This document shows, in pieces, positions 46,137 through 54,485 of a DNA stretch of 64,000 nucleotides. Every line of letters starts with the position of its first letter. Position 1 is the first letter of the stretch. The notes beneath the pieces were generated by a model that saw only the letters and a list, made by a program, of their open reading frames with translations, ran no database searches and was not told the DNA's origin. A program made the translations under genes and the position numbers. This stretch comes from Blattabacterium sp. (Blaberus giganteus) (lineage in GTDB: Bacteria; Bacteroidota; Bacteroidia; Flavobacteriales; Blattabacteriaceae), in the NCBI RefSeq assembly GCF_000262715.1, contig NC_017924.1, forward strand, positions 248,001 through 312,000. The letters are read 5' to 3'.

Positions 46137-46475
46137 TTAAATTTTATATTTTTTGTACCATGTATGAAACTTTTTTTGGAATTCTTCATTAGTTAATACG
46201 CCTTTTTTGACTCCTTGTAATAAATGTTTTTTAAATAATACACCGGTTTTAGAAAAAATGGATTTTACCGTATTGGTTGGTTGTGCTCCTTTCATTAACC
46301 AGGATACAGCATTTTTCATTTTTAATACAGTTGAAGGAGGATCCGTGTGAGGATTATAAGTTCCTAATTTTTCAATAAATTTTCCATCTCGTGGAGCACG
46401 AGAATCCGCTACAACTATATGATAAATAGGTTTATGTTTTTTTCCAATTCTTTTTAAACGAATTTTTACGGACAT
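46137..46475 (-). CDS. rpsP: 30S ribosomal protein S16
   Basis: 112 residues with the family start [42 protein letters not shown], then the [25 protein letters not shown] segment. It is a bacterial small-subunit protein with an extra ~20 residues at the C-terminus, as in Bacteroidetes. It stands alone here; no rimM neighbour is present. Confidence 0.96.
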   Translation of the reverse strand: MSVKIRLKRIGKKHKPIYHIVVADSRAPRDGKFIEKLGTYNPHTDPPSTVLKMKNAVSWLMKGAQPTNTVKSIFSKTGVLFKKHLLQGVKKGVLTNEEFQKKFHTWYKKYKI

Positions 46476-46501
46476 AATTTGATTAATTTATGTTATACAT
46501 G

Positions 46502-46517
46502 AAACCTTTAAAGGTTT
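46502..46517. repeat. 16-nt perfect palindrome upstream of tRNA-Gln
   Basis: Bases 46502-46517 are a perfect palindrome (AAACCTTT/AAAGGTTT) without a loop, in the gap between the divergent rpsP and tRNA-Gln. It might be a binding site; no further support. Confidence 0.3.
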
Positions 46518-46599
46518 TTATAGTAAAAGTAAAGTCGCCCAAATTTAGATATAATTATCATGTTTTTGAAAAAAAATGGTATATATTTACATTTTTCAT

Positions 46600-46670
46600 A
46601 GACCCGTTGTGTAACGGTAGCACAGCAGATTTTGGTTCTGTTAGTTGGGGTTCGAGTCCCTACGGGTCTG
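46600..46670 (+). tRNA. tRNA-Gln (anticodon TTG)
   Basis: Cloverleaf by eye: acceptor 5' AGACCCG (46600-46606) pairs with CGGGTCT (46663-46669), discriminator G 46670. Anticodon stem GCAGA/TCTGT closes the loop TTTTGGT, anticodon TTG (reads CAA/CAG). T arm shows GTTCGAGTC. No encoded CCA. The -7-like TATATTTA at 46582-46589 is near the 5' end. Confidence 0.93.
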
Positions 46671-46700
46671 TTACCTTACCATATTGGTTAATTTTTTGAA

Positions 46701-48092
46701 ATGAGTATTGGAATGAAAATAAAAAAAGAAAAAGTTTTATTAATTGCTTTTTTAAGTGTTTTGGCATATGTATTTATTCATTTATCAAAATCCTTGTTAG
46801 GATTGGATAAATTTACTCTTTGCATATTAAGATGTTTCGTGATATCTATTTTCATATTGTATTCTTTGATGAAAAAAGACTTAACTACTTGGATATTATT
46901 ATCCATTATCATAGGAATAGAAATAGGATTAGATATACCAAAAATTGCTGTAGAACTAAGATTTTTATCAAAAATATTTTTGAGATTAATCAAAACGATC
47001 ATTGCTCCAATATTGTTTTCAACTTTGGTAGTTGGAATCGCAAGTCATTCTAATATTAAACAATTAGGGAGCATGGGATGGAAATCCCTACTATATTTTG
47101 AAGTGGTGACCACTTTAGCTTTGTTTATTGGTCTTATTGCTATTAATGTATCCCAAGCTGGAGTTGGCATTGTTATGCCTTCAGGAATCACGGAACAACA
47201 ATTACCAAAAGTAGAAAGTAAAACTTGGCAAGACACAATTATTCATGTATTTCCTGAAAATTTTATAAAATCCATATATCATGGAGATGTATTACCGATA
47301 GTGGTATTTTCCGTTATATTTGGCATATCCATGGTTTTTTTAGAAGATAAAAAACGAAGTTCTATATTATTATTTGCAGAGAGTCTTTCCGAAATCATGT
47401 TTAAATTTACTAAAATTATTATGTATTTTGCTCCTATAGGAGTTGGATCTGCCATTGCTTATACAGTAGGACATATGGGTTTGGATATTTTATATAATTT
47501 ATTTCAGTTATTGTTGACTCTTTATATTGCTTTACTGATTTTTTTGATGGTTGTTTTGCTCCCTATTCTCTTATGGATTAAAGTTCCTTTAAAAGCTTTT
47601 ATCAAAGCATTAACTGAACCTGTATCACTTGCATTTGCGACTACAAGTTCGGAATCAGCTTTACCTTTACTTATGGAAAATTTAGAAAAATTAGGTGTTC
47701 CCAGAAAAATTATAGCTTTTGTGATTCCTACAGGTTATAGCTTTAACTTAGATGGGACAACTCTTTATTTATCTTTAGCAACTGTTTTTGTTGCACAAGC
47801 ATCTGGGATTCCTTTGAGTTTTAGTCAACAAATATTTATAGGACTTACGTTAATTTTAACAAGTAAAGGAGTCGCTGGAGTTCCTAGAGCATCTTTAGTA
47901 ATTCTTTTAGCCACTGTCGCTTCTTTTGGATTACCAACTTGGCCTATTTTAGCGATTATAGGTATAGATGAATTAATGGATATGGCTAGGACTACCGTAA
48001 ATGTGATAGGAAACGGATTAGCTAGTTGTGTCATAGCTCGTTCTGAAGGAGAATTGGACGATAACAAAATGTTAGATTATATAAAAAAATGA
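46701..48092 (+). CDS. gltP: Dicarboxylate/amino acid:cation symporter (GltP/DctA family)
   Basis: 463 residues with eight to ten membrane segments. DAACS signatures: IKTIIAPILFSTLVVGIASHSN, the serine-rich hairpin PVSLAFATTSSESALPLLMENLEKLGVP near residue 313, PTGYSFNLDGTTLYLSLATVFVAQ near residue 344 (substrate Asn and Asp), and LILTSKGVAGVPRASLVIL. It would import glutamate, aspartate or C4-dicarboxylates from the host using a cation gradient. Starts 30 nt after tRNA-Gln. Confidence 0.94.
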   Translation: MSIGMKIKKEKVLLIAFLSVLAYVFIHLSKSLLGLDKFTLCILRCFVISIFILYSLMKKDLTTWILLSIIIGIEIGLDIPKIAVELRFLSKIFLRLIKTIIAPILFSTLVVGIASHSNIKQLGSMGWKSLLYFEVVTTLALFIGLIAINVSQAGVGIVMPSGITEQQLPKVESKTWQDTIIHVFPENFIKSIYHGDVLPIVVFSVIFGISMVFLEDKKRSSILLFAESLSEIMFKFTKIIMYFAPIGVGSAIAYTVGHMGLDILYNLFQLLLTLYIALLIFLMVVLLPILLWIKVPLKAFIKALTEPVSLAFATTSSESALPLLMENLEKLGVPRKIIAFVIPTGYSFNLDGTTLYLSLATVFVAQASGIPLSFSQQIFIGLTLILTSKGVAGVPRASLVILLATVASFGLPTWPILAIIGIDELMDMARTTVNVIGNGLASCVIARSEGELDDNKMLDYIKK

Positions 48093-48112
48093 AAATGATT
48101 TGTAATTGAATT

Positions 48113-49174
48113 ATGAAAACTAATTGTTTTTTTTATAGGAAAAAAAAATATTATATACCCCCTAATGGAGTCGTCACGAGGAAAAGTTATTCCAATATTG
48201 CTTTAATTAAATACTGGGGAAAACAGAATAATAAAATTCAAATACCATTGAATTCATCTATTAGTTATTCTTTAGGAGAAGTATACACGGTGACTCGATT
48301 AATTTATAAAGAAAAAAAAAAAAGTAATTTACCTATAAGAATATTTTTTTCAGGAAAAGAAAAAACTAGTTTTCTTCCAAAAATTTTAGAATTTTTTCAT
48401 AGAATTTCACTATATTGTTCCTATTTGCGAAATTATAATTTCACTATAGAAACCTATAATACTTTTCCACACAGTAGTGGAATCGCTTCTTCTGCTTCTT
48501 CCATGAGTTCTTTAGCATTATGTATTATGGAAATAGAAAAAAAATTAGTTTCTTCTTTAAAAGAAGATTTTTTTTTAAAAAAAGCTTCTTTTTTAGCCAG
48601 ATTAGGCTCTGGAAGTGCTTGCAGATCTATTTATCCTGGACTTGTTGTTTGGGGATGTCATCAATCTATAAAAAGAAGCAATAATCTTTATGCTATACCA
48701 TATCCATATGATGTACATTCCATTTTTACAAAAATAGAAGATACTATTTTAATTGTAGATGATGAGCCTAAAAAAATATTGAGTTCAAAAGGGCATCAAT
48801 TAATGAATAATCATCCTTATGCTAGAGATAGATTAAAATGTGCTAATAAAAATATGAATAAACTTATATCTATATTAAAAATAGGAGATTTCCAAGAATT
48901 TGGAGAATTAATAGAACATGAAGCTTTGACTCTTCATGCCATGATCATGACCTCTCGTCCCTATTTTTTATGGATGAAACCAAATACTCTGAACGTGATT
49001 CATACGGTATGGGATTTTAGAAAACAGAGTAAGAAAAATATCTATTTTACATTAGATGCAGGAGCCAATGTTCATCTTTTATATCCTATTCAAGAAAAAA
49101 CATTCATTATAAAATGGATATATAGTGATTTATTTGCTTATTCTAAAAAAATTATAGAAAGTTTTTGTTTATAA
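48113..49174 (+). CDS. mvaD: Diphosphomevalonate decarboxylase (GHMP family)
   Basis: 353 residues. Family motifs: YSNIALIKYWGKQNNKIQIPLNSSISYSLG at the start, FPHSSGIASSASSMSSLAL (the ATP phosphate loop, ~residues 121-139), LARLGSGSACRSIYPGLVVWG (residues ~164-184, with the conserved Ser-Arg), and FTLDAGANVHLLYP with the catalytic Asp. It makes isopentenyl diphosphate, so a mevalonate route supplies isoprenoids such as undecaprenyl phosphate. Includes a 12-A run at 48312-48323 (coding Lys-rich EKKKKS). The sister activity of mevalonate-3,5-bisphosphate decarboxylase cannot be ruled out. Confidence 0.9.
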   Translation: MKTNCFFYRKKKYYIPPNGVVTRKSYSNIALIKYWGKQNNKIQIPLNSSISYSLGEVYTVTRLIYKEKKKSNLPIRIFFSGKEKTSFLPKILEFFHRISLYCSYLRNYNFTIETYNTFPHSSGIASSASSMSSLALCIMEIEKKLVSSLKEDFFLKKASFLARLGSGSACRSIYPGLVVWGCHQSIKRSNNLYAIPYPYDVHSIFTKIEDTILIVDDEPKKILSSKGHQLMNNHPYARDRLKCANKNMNKLISILKIGDFQEFGELIEHEALTLHAMIMTSRPYFLWMKPNTLNVIHTVWDFRKQSKKNIYFTLDAGANVHLLYPIQEKTFIIKWIYSDLFAYSKKIIESFCL

Positions 49175-49182
49175 TTATATTG

Positions 49183-49257
49183 GTGGACGTAGCTCAGTTG
49201 GTTTAGAGCATCAGATTGTGGTTCTGAGGGTCGCCGGTTCGAATCCGGTCGTCCACC
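49183..49257 (+). tRNA. tRNA-His (anticodon GTG)
   Basis: Acceptor GTGGACG (49183-49189) pairs with CGTCCAC (49250-49256); C73 at 49257 faces an encoded G at 49182, the extra G-1 typical of tRNA-His. Anticodon stem TCAGA/TCTGA with loop TTGTGGT gives anticodon GTG. T arm GGTTCGAAT present. It lies 8 nt after mvaD, so it may be processed from that transcript. Confidence 0.95.
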
Positions 49258-49284
49258 CAAAATTAATTACAATAATTTAATTAA

Positions 49285-50472
49285 TTAACTTAATCCCTTT
49301 TTAATTCTTGTAAAAGCTTCTATGATTTTATCGTCTGATGATGCGTAAGAAATTCGTAAACATTGATGATCACCAAAAGCACTTCCACTAACGGTAGCTA
49401 CTTTAGTTTTTTCAAGTAAAAATTCAGAAAATTCATCTGAATTTTGAATTATTTTTCCATGTAACTTTTTTCCAAAAAAATATGAAACTTTTGGAAAAAT
49501 ATAAAAAGCTCCATTTGGTTTATAAAATTGAAATCCATCAATTTCTTTGATCATATCCAAAACTATATTTCTTCTTTTCTCAAATTCTTTGATCATATAT
49601 TCTATTTTATTGGGATGAGCTTCTAATGCAGTAATAGCAGCTATCTGTGCAATAGAATTGGCACAAGACGTCATTTGACCTTGTATTTTATCACAAGATT
49701 GAGCAATCCATTTTGGAGCTCCAATATATCCAATTCTCCAACCTGTCATTGAAAAAGCCTTCGATAATCCATTAACTGTGATAACTTGATGATAAATATC
49801 AGGAAATATAGCAATACTAGTATGTTTTTCTGAGTAACAAATATGTTCATAAATTTCATCAGAAATAATCATGATTTCGGGATGTTTTTTTAAAACTTCC
49901 GATAAATCTTTTAATTCTTTATAAGAATATACGCTTCCTGTAGGATTACAAGGAGTACTGAAAAGAAATAATTTTGTTTTAGATGTAATCGCTTTTTCTA
50001 ATTGTTCTGGATGAATCTTAAAATCATTCTTCATTATTGTTGGAATTATAACTGGATAAGATTCACAAAACTTTACCATTTGTAAATAACTAACCCAATA
50101 AGGCGCAGGAATAATAACTTCATCATCTTTATTCAACAAAGATAAAAGAACATTCATTATAGCTTGTTTTGCTCCGGTAGAAACTACAATTTGAGAAGGT
50201 GAATATTTTAAACGATTATCACGATAGAATTTTTTGCATATTGTTTTTTTAAGTTCTAAGTATCCAGATACGGGTGTATAATAATGATATCCTTCATCTA
50301 TAGCTTTTTTTGCAGAGGATAAAACAAAATTAGGAGGAAGAAAATCTGGTTCCCCCAAACTTAAGTTTATAATGTCATAACCTTTATTTTTTAATTCTCT
50401 GGCTTTCGATGACATAGCTATGGTTTGTGAATAAGATATATTCTGTAAACGATGGGATAATCTATTTTTCAT
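49285..50472 (-). CDS. aspC: Aspartate aminotransferase (PLP, class I)
   Basis: 395 residues, fold-type I aminotransferase of the Ib subgroup, making aspartate from oxaloacetate (or acting on prephenate, as some relatives do). Seen: INLSLGEPDF near residue 35, VSTGAKQAIMNVLLSLL, PAPYWVSYLQMV, TPCNPTGSVYSYKEL, ISDEIYEHICY, and the PLP lysine in VNGLSKAFSMTGWRIGYIGAP near residue 236. The C-terminus holds the substrate Arg in CLRISYASSD. Confidence 0.93.
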   Translation of the reverse strand: MKNRLSHRLQNISYSQTIAMSSKARELKNKGYDIINLSLGEPDFLPPNFVLSSAKKAIDEGYHYYTPVSGYLELKKTICKKFYRDNRLKYSPSQIVVSTGAKQAIMNVLLSLLNKDDEVIIPAPYWVSYLQMVKFCESYPVIIPTIMKNDFKIHPEQLEKAITSKTKLFLFSTPCNPTGSVYSYKELKDLSEVLKKHPEIMIISDEIYEHICYSEKHTSIAIFPDIYHQVITVNGLSKAFSMTGWRIGYIGAPKWIAQSCDKIQGQMTSCANSIAQIAAITALEAHPNKIEYMIKEFEKRRNIVLDMIKEIDGFQFYKPNGAFYIFPKVSYFFGKKLHGKIIQNSDEFSEFLLEKTKVATVSGSAFGDHQCLRISYASSDDKIIEAFTRIKKGLS

Positions 50473-50491
50473 ATCATAAATATATTAATTA

Positions 50492-50524
50492 TTTGAAATG
50501 ATATTACAAATCTAAATAAATTTG
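50492..50524 (+). promoter_or_regulatory. Bacteroidetes-type promoter for rsmG
   Basis: TTTG at 50492-50495, 21-nt spacer, TAAATTTG at 50517-50524 (exact TAnnTTTG). The ATG is 39 nt downstream. It lies back to back with a -7 candidate for the divergent aspC. Confidence 0.45.
50507..50514 (-). promoter_or_regulatory. Candidate -7 box for aspC
   Basis: Minus strand reads TAGATTTG, exact TAnnTTTG, 35 nt before the aspC ATG. It is inside the rsmG promoter spacer, so polymerases for the two genes would compete. No -33 element at a suitable distance. Confidence 0.3.
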
Positions 50525-50562
50525 GGTACTAAGCTAAGTTTAGTGATTCAAATAATTAAAAT

Positions 50563-51183
50563 ATGAAATTAATTGAAAAATATTTTCCAAATCTATTGGA
50601 TCAACAAATCTATAGATTGTCTTCTTTAAAAAATTTATATATGTATTGGAATGCATATGTAAATCTAGTCTCTAGAAAAACATTTCATGATTTTTATCAA
50701 CAACATGTTCTTTTTTGTTTAGGAATAGCTAAAGTATTTTATTTTTATCCTGGATCATGTGTTTTGGATTTAGGAACAGGAGGAGGATTCCCTGGAATTC
50801 CTTTATCTATAATTTTTCCTCATACAAAATTTATATTAGTAGATTCTATTAGAAAAAAAATTAAAATTATAGAAAAAATTATAGATAATCTTCATTTAAA
50901 AAATGTGTATCCTATTTGGATACGTGCAGAAAAATTAGAAAATAAATTTGATTTTGTGGTAACTAGAGCTGTAAATAAAATAGATATTATCCATAATTGG
51001 ATAAAAGATAAATTTAAATATAAATCCAATTATAAAATTATAAATGGAACTTTCTACCTGAAAGGAGGAAATCTTTATGATGAATTAAAAAAATTTCCTC
51101 ATGCCATAGAATATCCTTTAAATCATTATTTTGAAGAACCATTTTTTATAACTAAAAAAGTTGTTTGGATTTCTAATATTTAA
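50563..51183 (+). CDS. rsmG: 16S rRNA (guanine-527-N7)-methyltransferase RsmG (GidB)
   Basis: 206 residues, Rossmann methyltransferase. SAM motif VLDLGTGGGFPGIPLSI near residue 69, VDSIRKKIKIIEKII, the FDFVVTRAV segment, and a YLKGG motif (residues ~166-170). N-terminal LYMYWNAYVNLVSRKT matches the family. Single-copy and conserved; in other bacteria its loss gives low-level streptomycin resistance. Confidence 0.95.
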   Translation: MKLIEKYFPNLLDQQIYRLSSLKNLYMYWNAYVNLVSRKTFHDFYQQHVLFCLGIAKVFYFYPGSCVLDLGTGGGFPGIPLSIIFPHTKFILVDSIRKKIKIIEKIIDNLHLKNVYPIWIRAEKLENKFDFVVTRAVNKIDIIHNWIKDKFKYKSNYKIINGTFYLKGGNLYDELKKFPHAIEYPLNHYFEEPFFITKKVVWISNI

Positions 51184-51196
51184 ATAGAATAGAAAA

Positions 51197-52162
51197 ATGA
51201 ATCCTAAAAAAATTTTTGTAGAAAAAGTAAAACAAAAAGGTGGATGGGTGAATGCTCATGCTCATTTAGATAGAGCTTATACTCTCACAAAAAAAAATTT
51301 TAAATATTCTTATTCTCCCCTTCAAAAAAAATGGTATCTGATTGATGAAATGAAACGTTTAGCTACAGAAGAAGATATTTATATTCGTATGGAAAAAGCT
51401 TTAGAATATTTTTTAATGCAAGGGACACAAGCTTTATGTTCTTTTATCGATGTAGATGAAATTATAGAAGACAGAGCCTTGAAAGCCGCTAAAAAGTTAA
51501 AAAATAATTATGGAAATTCTATTCATATTTGTTTTGCAAATCAAGTTCTTAAAGGCGTATTGAATCAAAAATCAAAATATTGGTTCGATAAATCAATAGA
51601 ATTTGTGGACATTATTGGAGGATTACCTGCAATAGATTTTGGAAAAGAAGATGACCATTTAGATATCTTATTACAAACAGCTAAAAAAAAAGGAAAAATG
51701 GTGCATGTCCATGTAGATCAATTTAATACTAGCGGAGAAAAAGAAACTGAAAAATTAGCAAAAAAAACGATTGAATATGAAATGCAAGGAAAGGTAGTAG
51801 CGATACATAGTATTTCTTTAGCTGCACATGCTAGAGATTATCGTTATAAAATATACCAATTAATGAAAAAAGCGGATTTAATGGTAATATCTTGTCCCAT
51901 TGCTTGGATTGATCATACCAGAAGTGAACGTTTAACTCCTAGCCATAATTCTATCACTCCAGTGGATGAAATGGTTCCTGAAGGAATTATAGTAGCTTTT
52001 GGAACAGATAATATTTGTGACATATATAAACCTTTTTCTGATGGAAATCTATGGATAGAGCTACGAGTTATGTTGGAAGCTTGTCATTATTATGATATAG
52101 ATCATTTGGTGAAAATTGCGACAATAAATGGATTAAAAGTATTAGGATTGGTAGATAAGTAA
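51197..52162 (+). CDS. Cytosine deaminase-like amidohydrolase of unknown substrate
   Basis: 321 residues, metal-dependent amidohydrolase superfamily. Metal and catalytic positions: WVNAHAHLDRAYT near residue 20 (HxH), VHVHVDQFNT near residue 171, AIHSISLAAH near residue 198, and AFGTDNICD near residue 275 (Asp). Overall closest by eye to the cytosine deaminase/AtzC branch, but the catalytic Glu of HCDE is Gln here (HVDQ), which I recall in a subfamily of uncharacterised relatives. Substrate unknown. It starts 13 nt after rsmG and ends 1 nt from convergent lysS. Confidence 0.75.
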   Translation: MNPKKIFVEKVKQKGGWVNAHAHLDRAYTLTKKNFKYSYSPLQKKWYLIDEMKRLATEEDIYIRMEKALEYFLMQGTQALCSFIDVDEIIEDRALKAAKKLKNNYGNSIHICFANQVLKGVLNQKSKYWFDKSIEFVDIIGGLPAIDFGKEDDHLDILLQTAKKKGKMVHVHVDQFNTSGEKETEKLAKKTIEYEMQGKVVAIHSISLAAHARDYRYKIYQLMKKADLMVISCPIAWIDHTRSERLTPSHNSITPVDEMVPEGIIVAFGTDNICDIYKPFSDGNLWIELRVMLEACHYYDIDHLVKIATINGLKVLGLVDK

Positions 52163-52163
52163 C

Positions 52164-53669
52164 TTATTTTTTCACTATTTTTTCGGGACGCATTTGTGGA
52201 AAAAGTAAAACTTCTTGAATCGATTTTTTTTGAGTAAGTAACATAACTAAACGATCTATTCCAATTCCAATACCTGCAGTAGGAGGCATACCAAATTCTA
52301 AAGCACGTATAAAATCTTGATCTATAAATAGAGATTCGTCTTTTATGTTCTCTCTTTCAGAGAATTTCATCTGTTCTCGTAAACGATCAAGTTGATCGAT
52401 AGGATCATTAAGTTCTGAATAAGCATTAGCAATTTCTTGTCCATTTATAATGAGTTCAAAACGTTCTGATAAATTTTCTTTATCACGATGTCTTTTAGTT
52501 AAAGGACTCATTTCAACAGGATAATCAATAATAAAAGTAGGATTTATGTAATTTTTTTCGCATTTTTCTTCAAAAATGTTCTCAATCAGTTTAGCTTTAC
52601 TCATTTTTATATTTTCTTCTATATGCAATTTTTTACAAACTTTTCTTAACTCTTCTTTTCCCATTTCTTTAAGATCAAATCCGGTATATTTTTTAATAGA
52701 ATCCAATATGGAAATCCTAGGAAAAGGAGTTTGAAAACTAATAAGATTATTTTCTTTTTTTGTAAATTCGTTCCAGATACATTTCATAAACTTTTCTGTA
52801 AAATTCATCATCCAGTAATAATCTTTATAAGCGACATAAAGTTCTAATACAGTAAATTCTGGATTATGAAGACGATCCATTCCCTCATTTCTAAAATTTC
52901 TAGAGAATTCATATACACCGTGAAATCCACCAATAATCAATCTTTTTAAATAAAGTTCATTAGCTATACGTAAATACAATGGAATTCCTAGTGTATTATG
53001 ATACGTTTCAAAAGGACGAGCTATAGCTCCTCCAGGGATAGATTGTAAAATAGGAGTATCTACTTCTAGATATCCTTTATCATCCAAAAAATTTCTTATT
53101 TTTTGGATGATACGAGTTCGTTTCAAAAAAATTTCTTTTACATGATCATTGACAATAAGATCAACATAACGCATACGATAACGTTGTTCCGTATTAGAAA
53201 AAGCATCATATATTTTTTTATTTTTATCCATTTTTACTTGTGGTAAGGGTCGTATAGATTTGGATAGTAAAGTCAATTGATGAACATGTATGGTCATTTC
53301 ATCCATTTTTGTCTTAAATAAAATTCCTTTTATTCCAATAATATCTCCTGTGTCTATAAGTTTTTTTAAAAAAATATTGTAAGCATCTTCTTTTTTTATT
53401 TGATCCGAAAATAAATGATTATGAGTCAAATATATTTGCATACAACCCGTATGATCTTTAATCTCTCCAAAAGAGGCTTTTCCTAAAATTCGCAAACGCA
53501 TTAACCGTCCAGCTATACTTATAGTTTCTTTTTCCGTGAAATTTTTTTGTATATTATAAATGGTAGTAGTTACTACATATTCTTCTGCTGGATAAGGGTT
53601 TATTCCCAACATTTTCAGTTGATCTAGTTTTTTTCTTCGGATAATCTGTTGTTCTGATAAATAGGTCAT
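52164..53669 (-). CDS. lysS: Lysyl-tRNA synthetase (class II)
   Basis: 501 residues. N-terminal OB-fold anticodon domain (~residues 40-150: SIAGRLMRLRILGKASFGEIKDHTG) and class IIb catalytic domain: RYVDLIVN, LEVDTPILQSIPGGAIARPF (motif 1), FRNEGMDRLHNPEFTVLELY (motif 2), and MPPTAGIGIGIDRLVMLL (motif 3). The NGQEIANAYSELNDP segment is diagnostic of LysS. It is divergent from lipB. Confidence 0.96.
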   Translation of the reverse strand: MTYLSEQQIIRRKKLDQLKMLGINPYPAEEYVVTTTIYNIQKNFTEKETISIAGRLMRLRILGKASFGEIKDHTGCMQIYLTHNHLFSDQIKKEDAYNIFLKKLIDTGDIIGIKGILFKTKMDEMTIHVHQLTLLSKSIRPLPQVKMDKNKKIYDAFSNTEQRYRMRYVDLIVNDHVKEIFLKRTRIIQKIRNFLDDKGYLEVDTPILQSIPGGAIARPFETYHNTLGIPLYLRIANELYLKRLIIGGFHGVYEFSRNFRNEGMDRLHNPEFTVLELYVAYKDYYWMMNFTEKFMKCIWNEFTKKENNLISFQTPFPRISILDSIKKYTGFDLKEMGKEELRKVCKKLHIEENIKMSKAKLIENIFEEKCEKNYINPTFIIDYPVEMSPLTKRHRDKENLSERFELIINGQEIANAYSELNDPIDQLDRLREQMKFSERENIKDESLFIDQDFIRALEFGMPPTAGIGIGIDRLVMLLTQKKSIQEVLLFPQMRPEKIVKK

Positions 53670-53726
53670 AGACTGATTTGTGTATATGTCTACTATATGA
53701 AACGAATGAATTGAACAAAACGAAGG

Positions 53727-53734
53727 TACATTTG
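53727..53734 (+). promoter_or_regulatory. Candidate -7 box for lipB
   Basis: TACATTTG, exact TAnnTTTG, 32 nt before the lipB ATG in the divergent gap with lysS. The only nearby TTG (53711-53713) is too close for a normal spacer. Confidence 0.3.
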
Positions 53735-53765
53735 TTTTTTTTATTATATAAATTTTTCAAAAACT

Positions 53766-54485
53766 ATGAAAAAAAAAATACTTTTTTTTGAAGATCTAGG
53801 AAAAAAAGAATATCAAGAAACTTGGAAATATCAGAAAAAATTATTTGATGACATCATACAAAAAAAAGTCAATAATATACCGGATAAAAAAGCAGGATAT
53901 CTTCTCTTTGTAGAGCACCCTCATGTATATACTATAGGTAAAAATGGTAAAAAAGATAAACATTTGTTGGTTTCGTCAGATTTTTTAAAAAAAATCGATG
54001 TTTCTTTTCATCAAACAGATAGAGGGGGTGATATCACTTACCATGGACCTGGACAGTTGATCGGATACCCTATTTTAAATATGGATTATTTTTTTATGGA
54101 TATTCATAAATACCTTCGTCTTTTAGAAGAAGTGATGATCCATTTTTTATGGAAAAATTATGCAATAAAGGGAGAAAGAAAAAAAGGAAAAACAGGGGTT
54201 TGGTTTAGGGTAAAAAACGGAAAATCCAGAAAAATATGTTCAATAGGAATCAGAATGAGTAGATGGGTTACTATGCATGGATTTGCTTTAAATGTAAATA
54301 CAGATTTACAGTATTTTAATTATATTATTCCTTGTGGAATTTATAATCAAGAAGTGACTTCTTTAAAAAAAGAATTGAAAAAGAATGATATTTCTTTTCA
54401 AAAAGTTAAAAGTATGGTAAAAAAATCTTTTCAAGAAATTTTTAATGTAGAATTCATCAACGTACCGAAAAAATTGAATTTTTAA
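53766..54485 (+). CDS. lipB: Octanoyl-ACP:protein octanoyltransferase
   Basis: 239 residues; moves octanoate from ACP to lipoyl domains of 2-oxoacid dehydrogenases and GcvH. Motifs FVEHPHVYTIGKNG near residue 49, RGGDITYHGPGQLIGYPIL near residue 82, Lys156 in SRKICSIGIR and Cys190 in IIPCGI, the acyl-thioester nucleophile. Overlaps mtaB by 4 nt. lipA is not seen in the window. Confidence 0.95.
   Translation: MKKKILFFEDLGKKEYQETWKYQKKLFDDIIQKKVNNIPDKKAGYLLFVEHPHVYTIGKNGKKDKHLLVSSDFLKKIDVSFHQTDRGGDITYHGPGQLIGYPILNMDYFFMDIHKYLRLLEEVMIHFLWKNYAIKGERKKGKTGVWFRVKNGKSRKICSIGIRMSRWVTMHGFALNVNTDLQYFNYIIPCGIYNQEVTSLKKELKKNDISFQKVKSMVKKSFQEIFNVEFINVPKKLNF

Noticed and set aside
46490-46699. Open frame of ~70 codons on the plus strand
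   Set aside because: It runs over the tRNA-Gln gene and has no protein-like features.
50525-50550. Short inverted repeat ACTAA...TTTAGT before rsmG
   Set aside because: The arms are 5 bp of AT-rich sequence, as expected by chance, and there is no further support.
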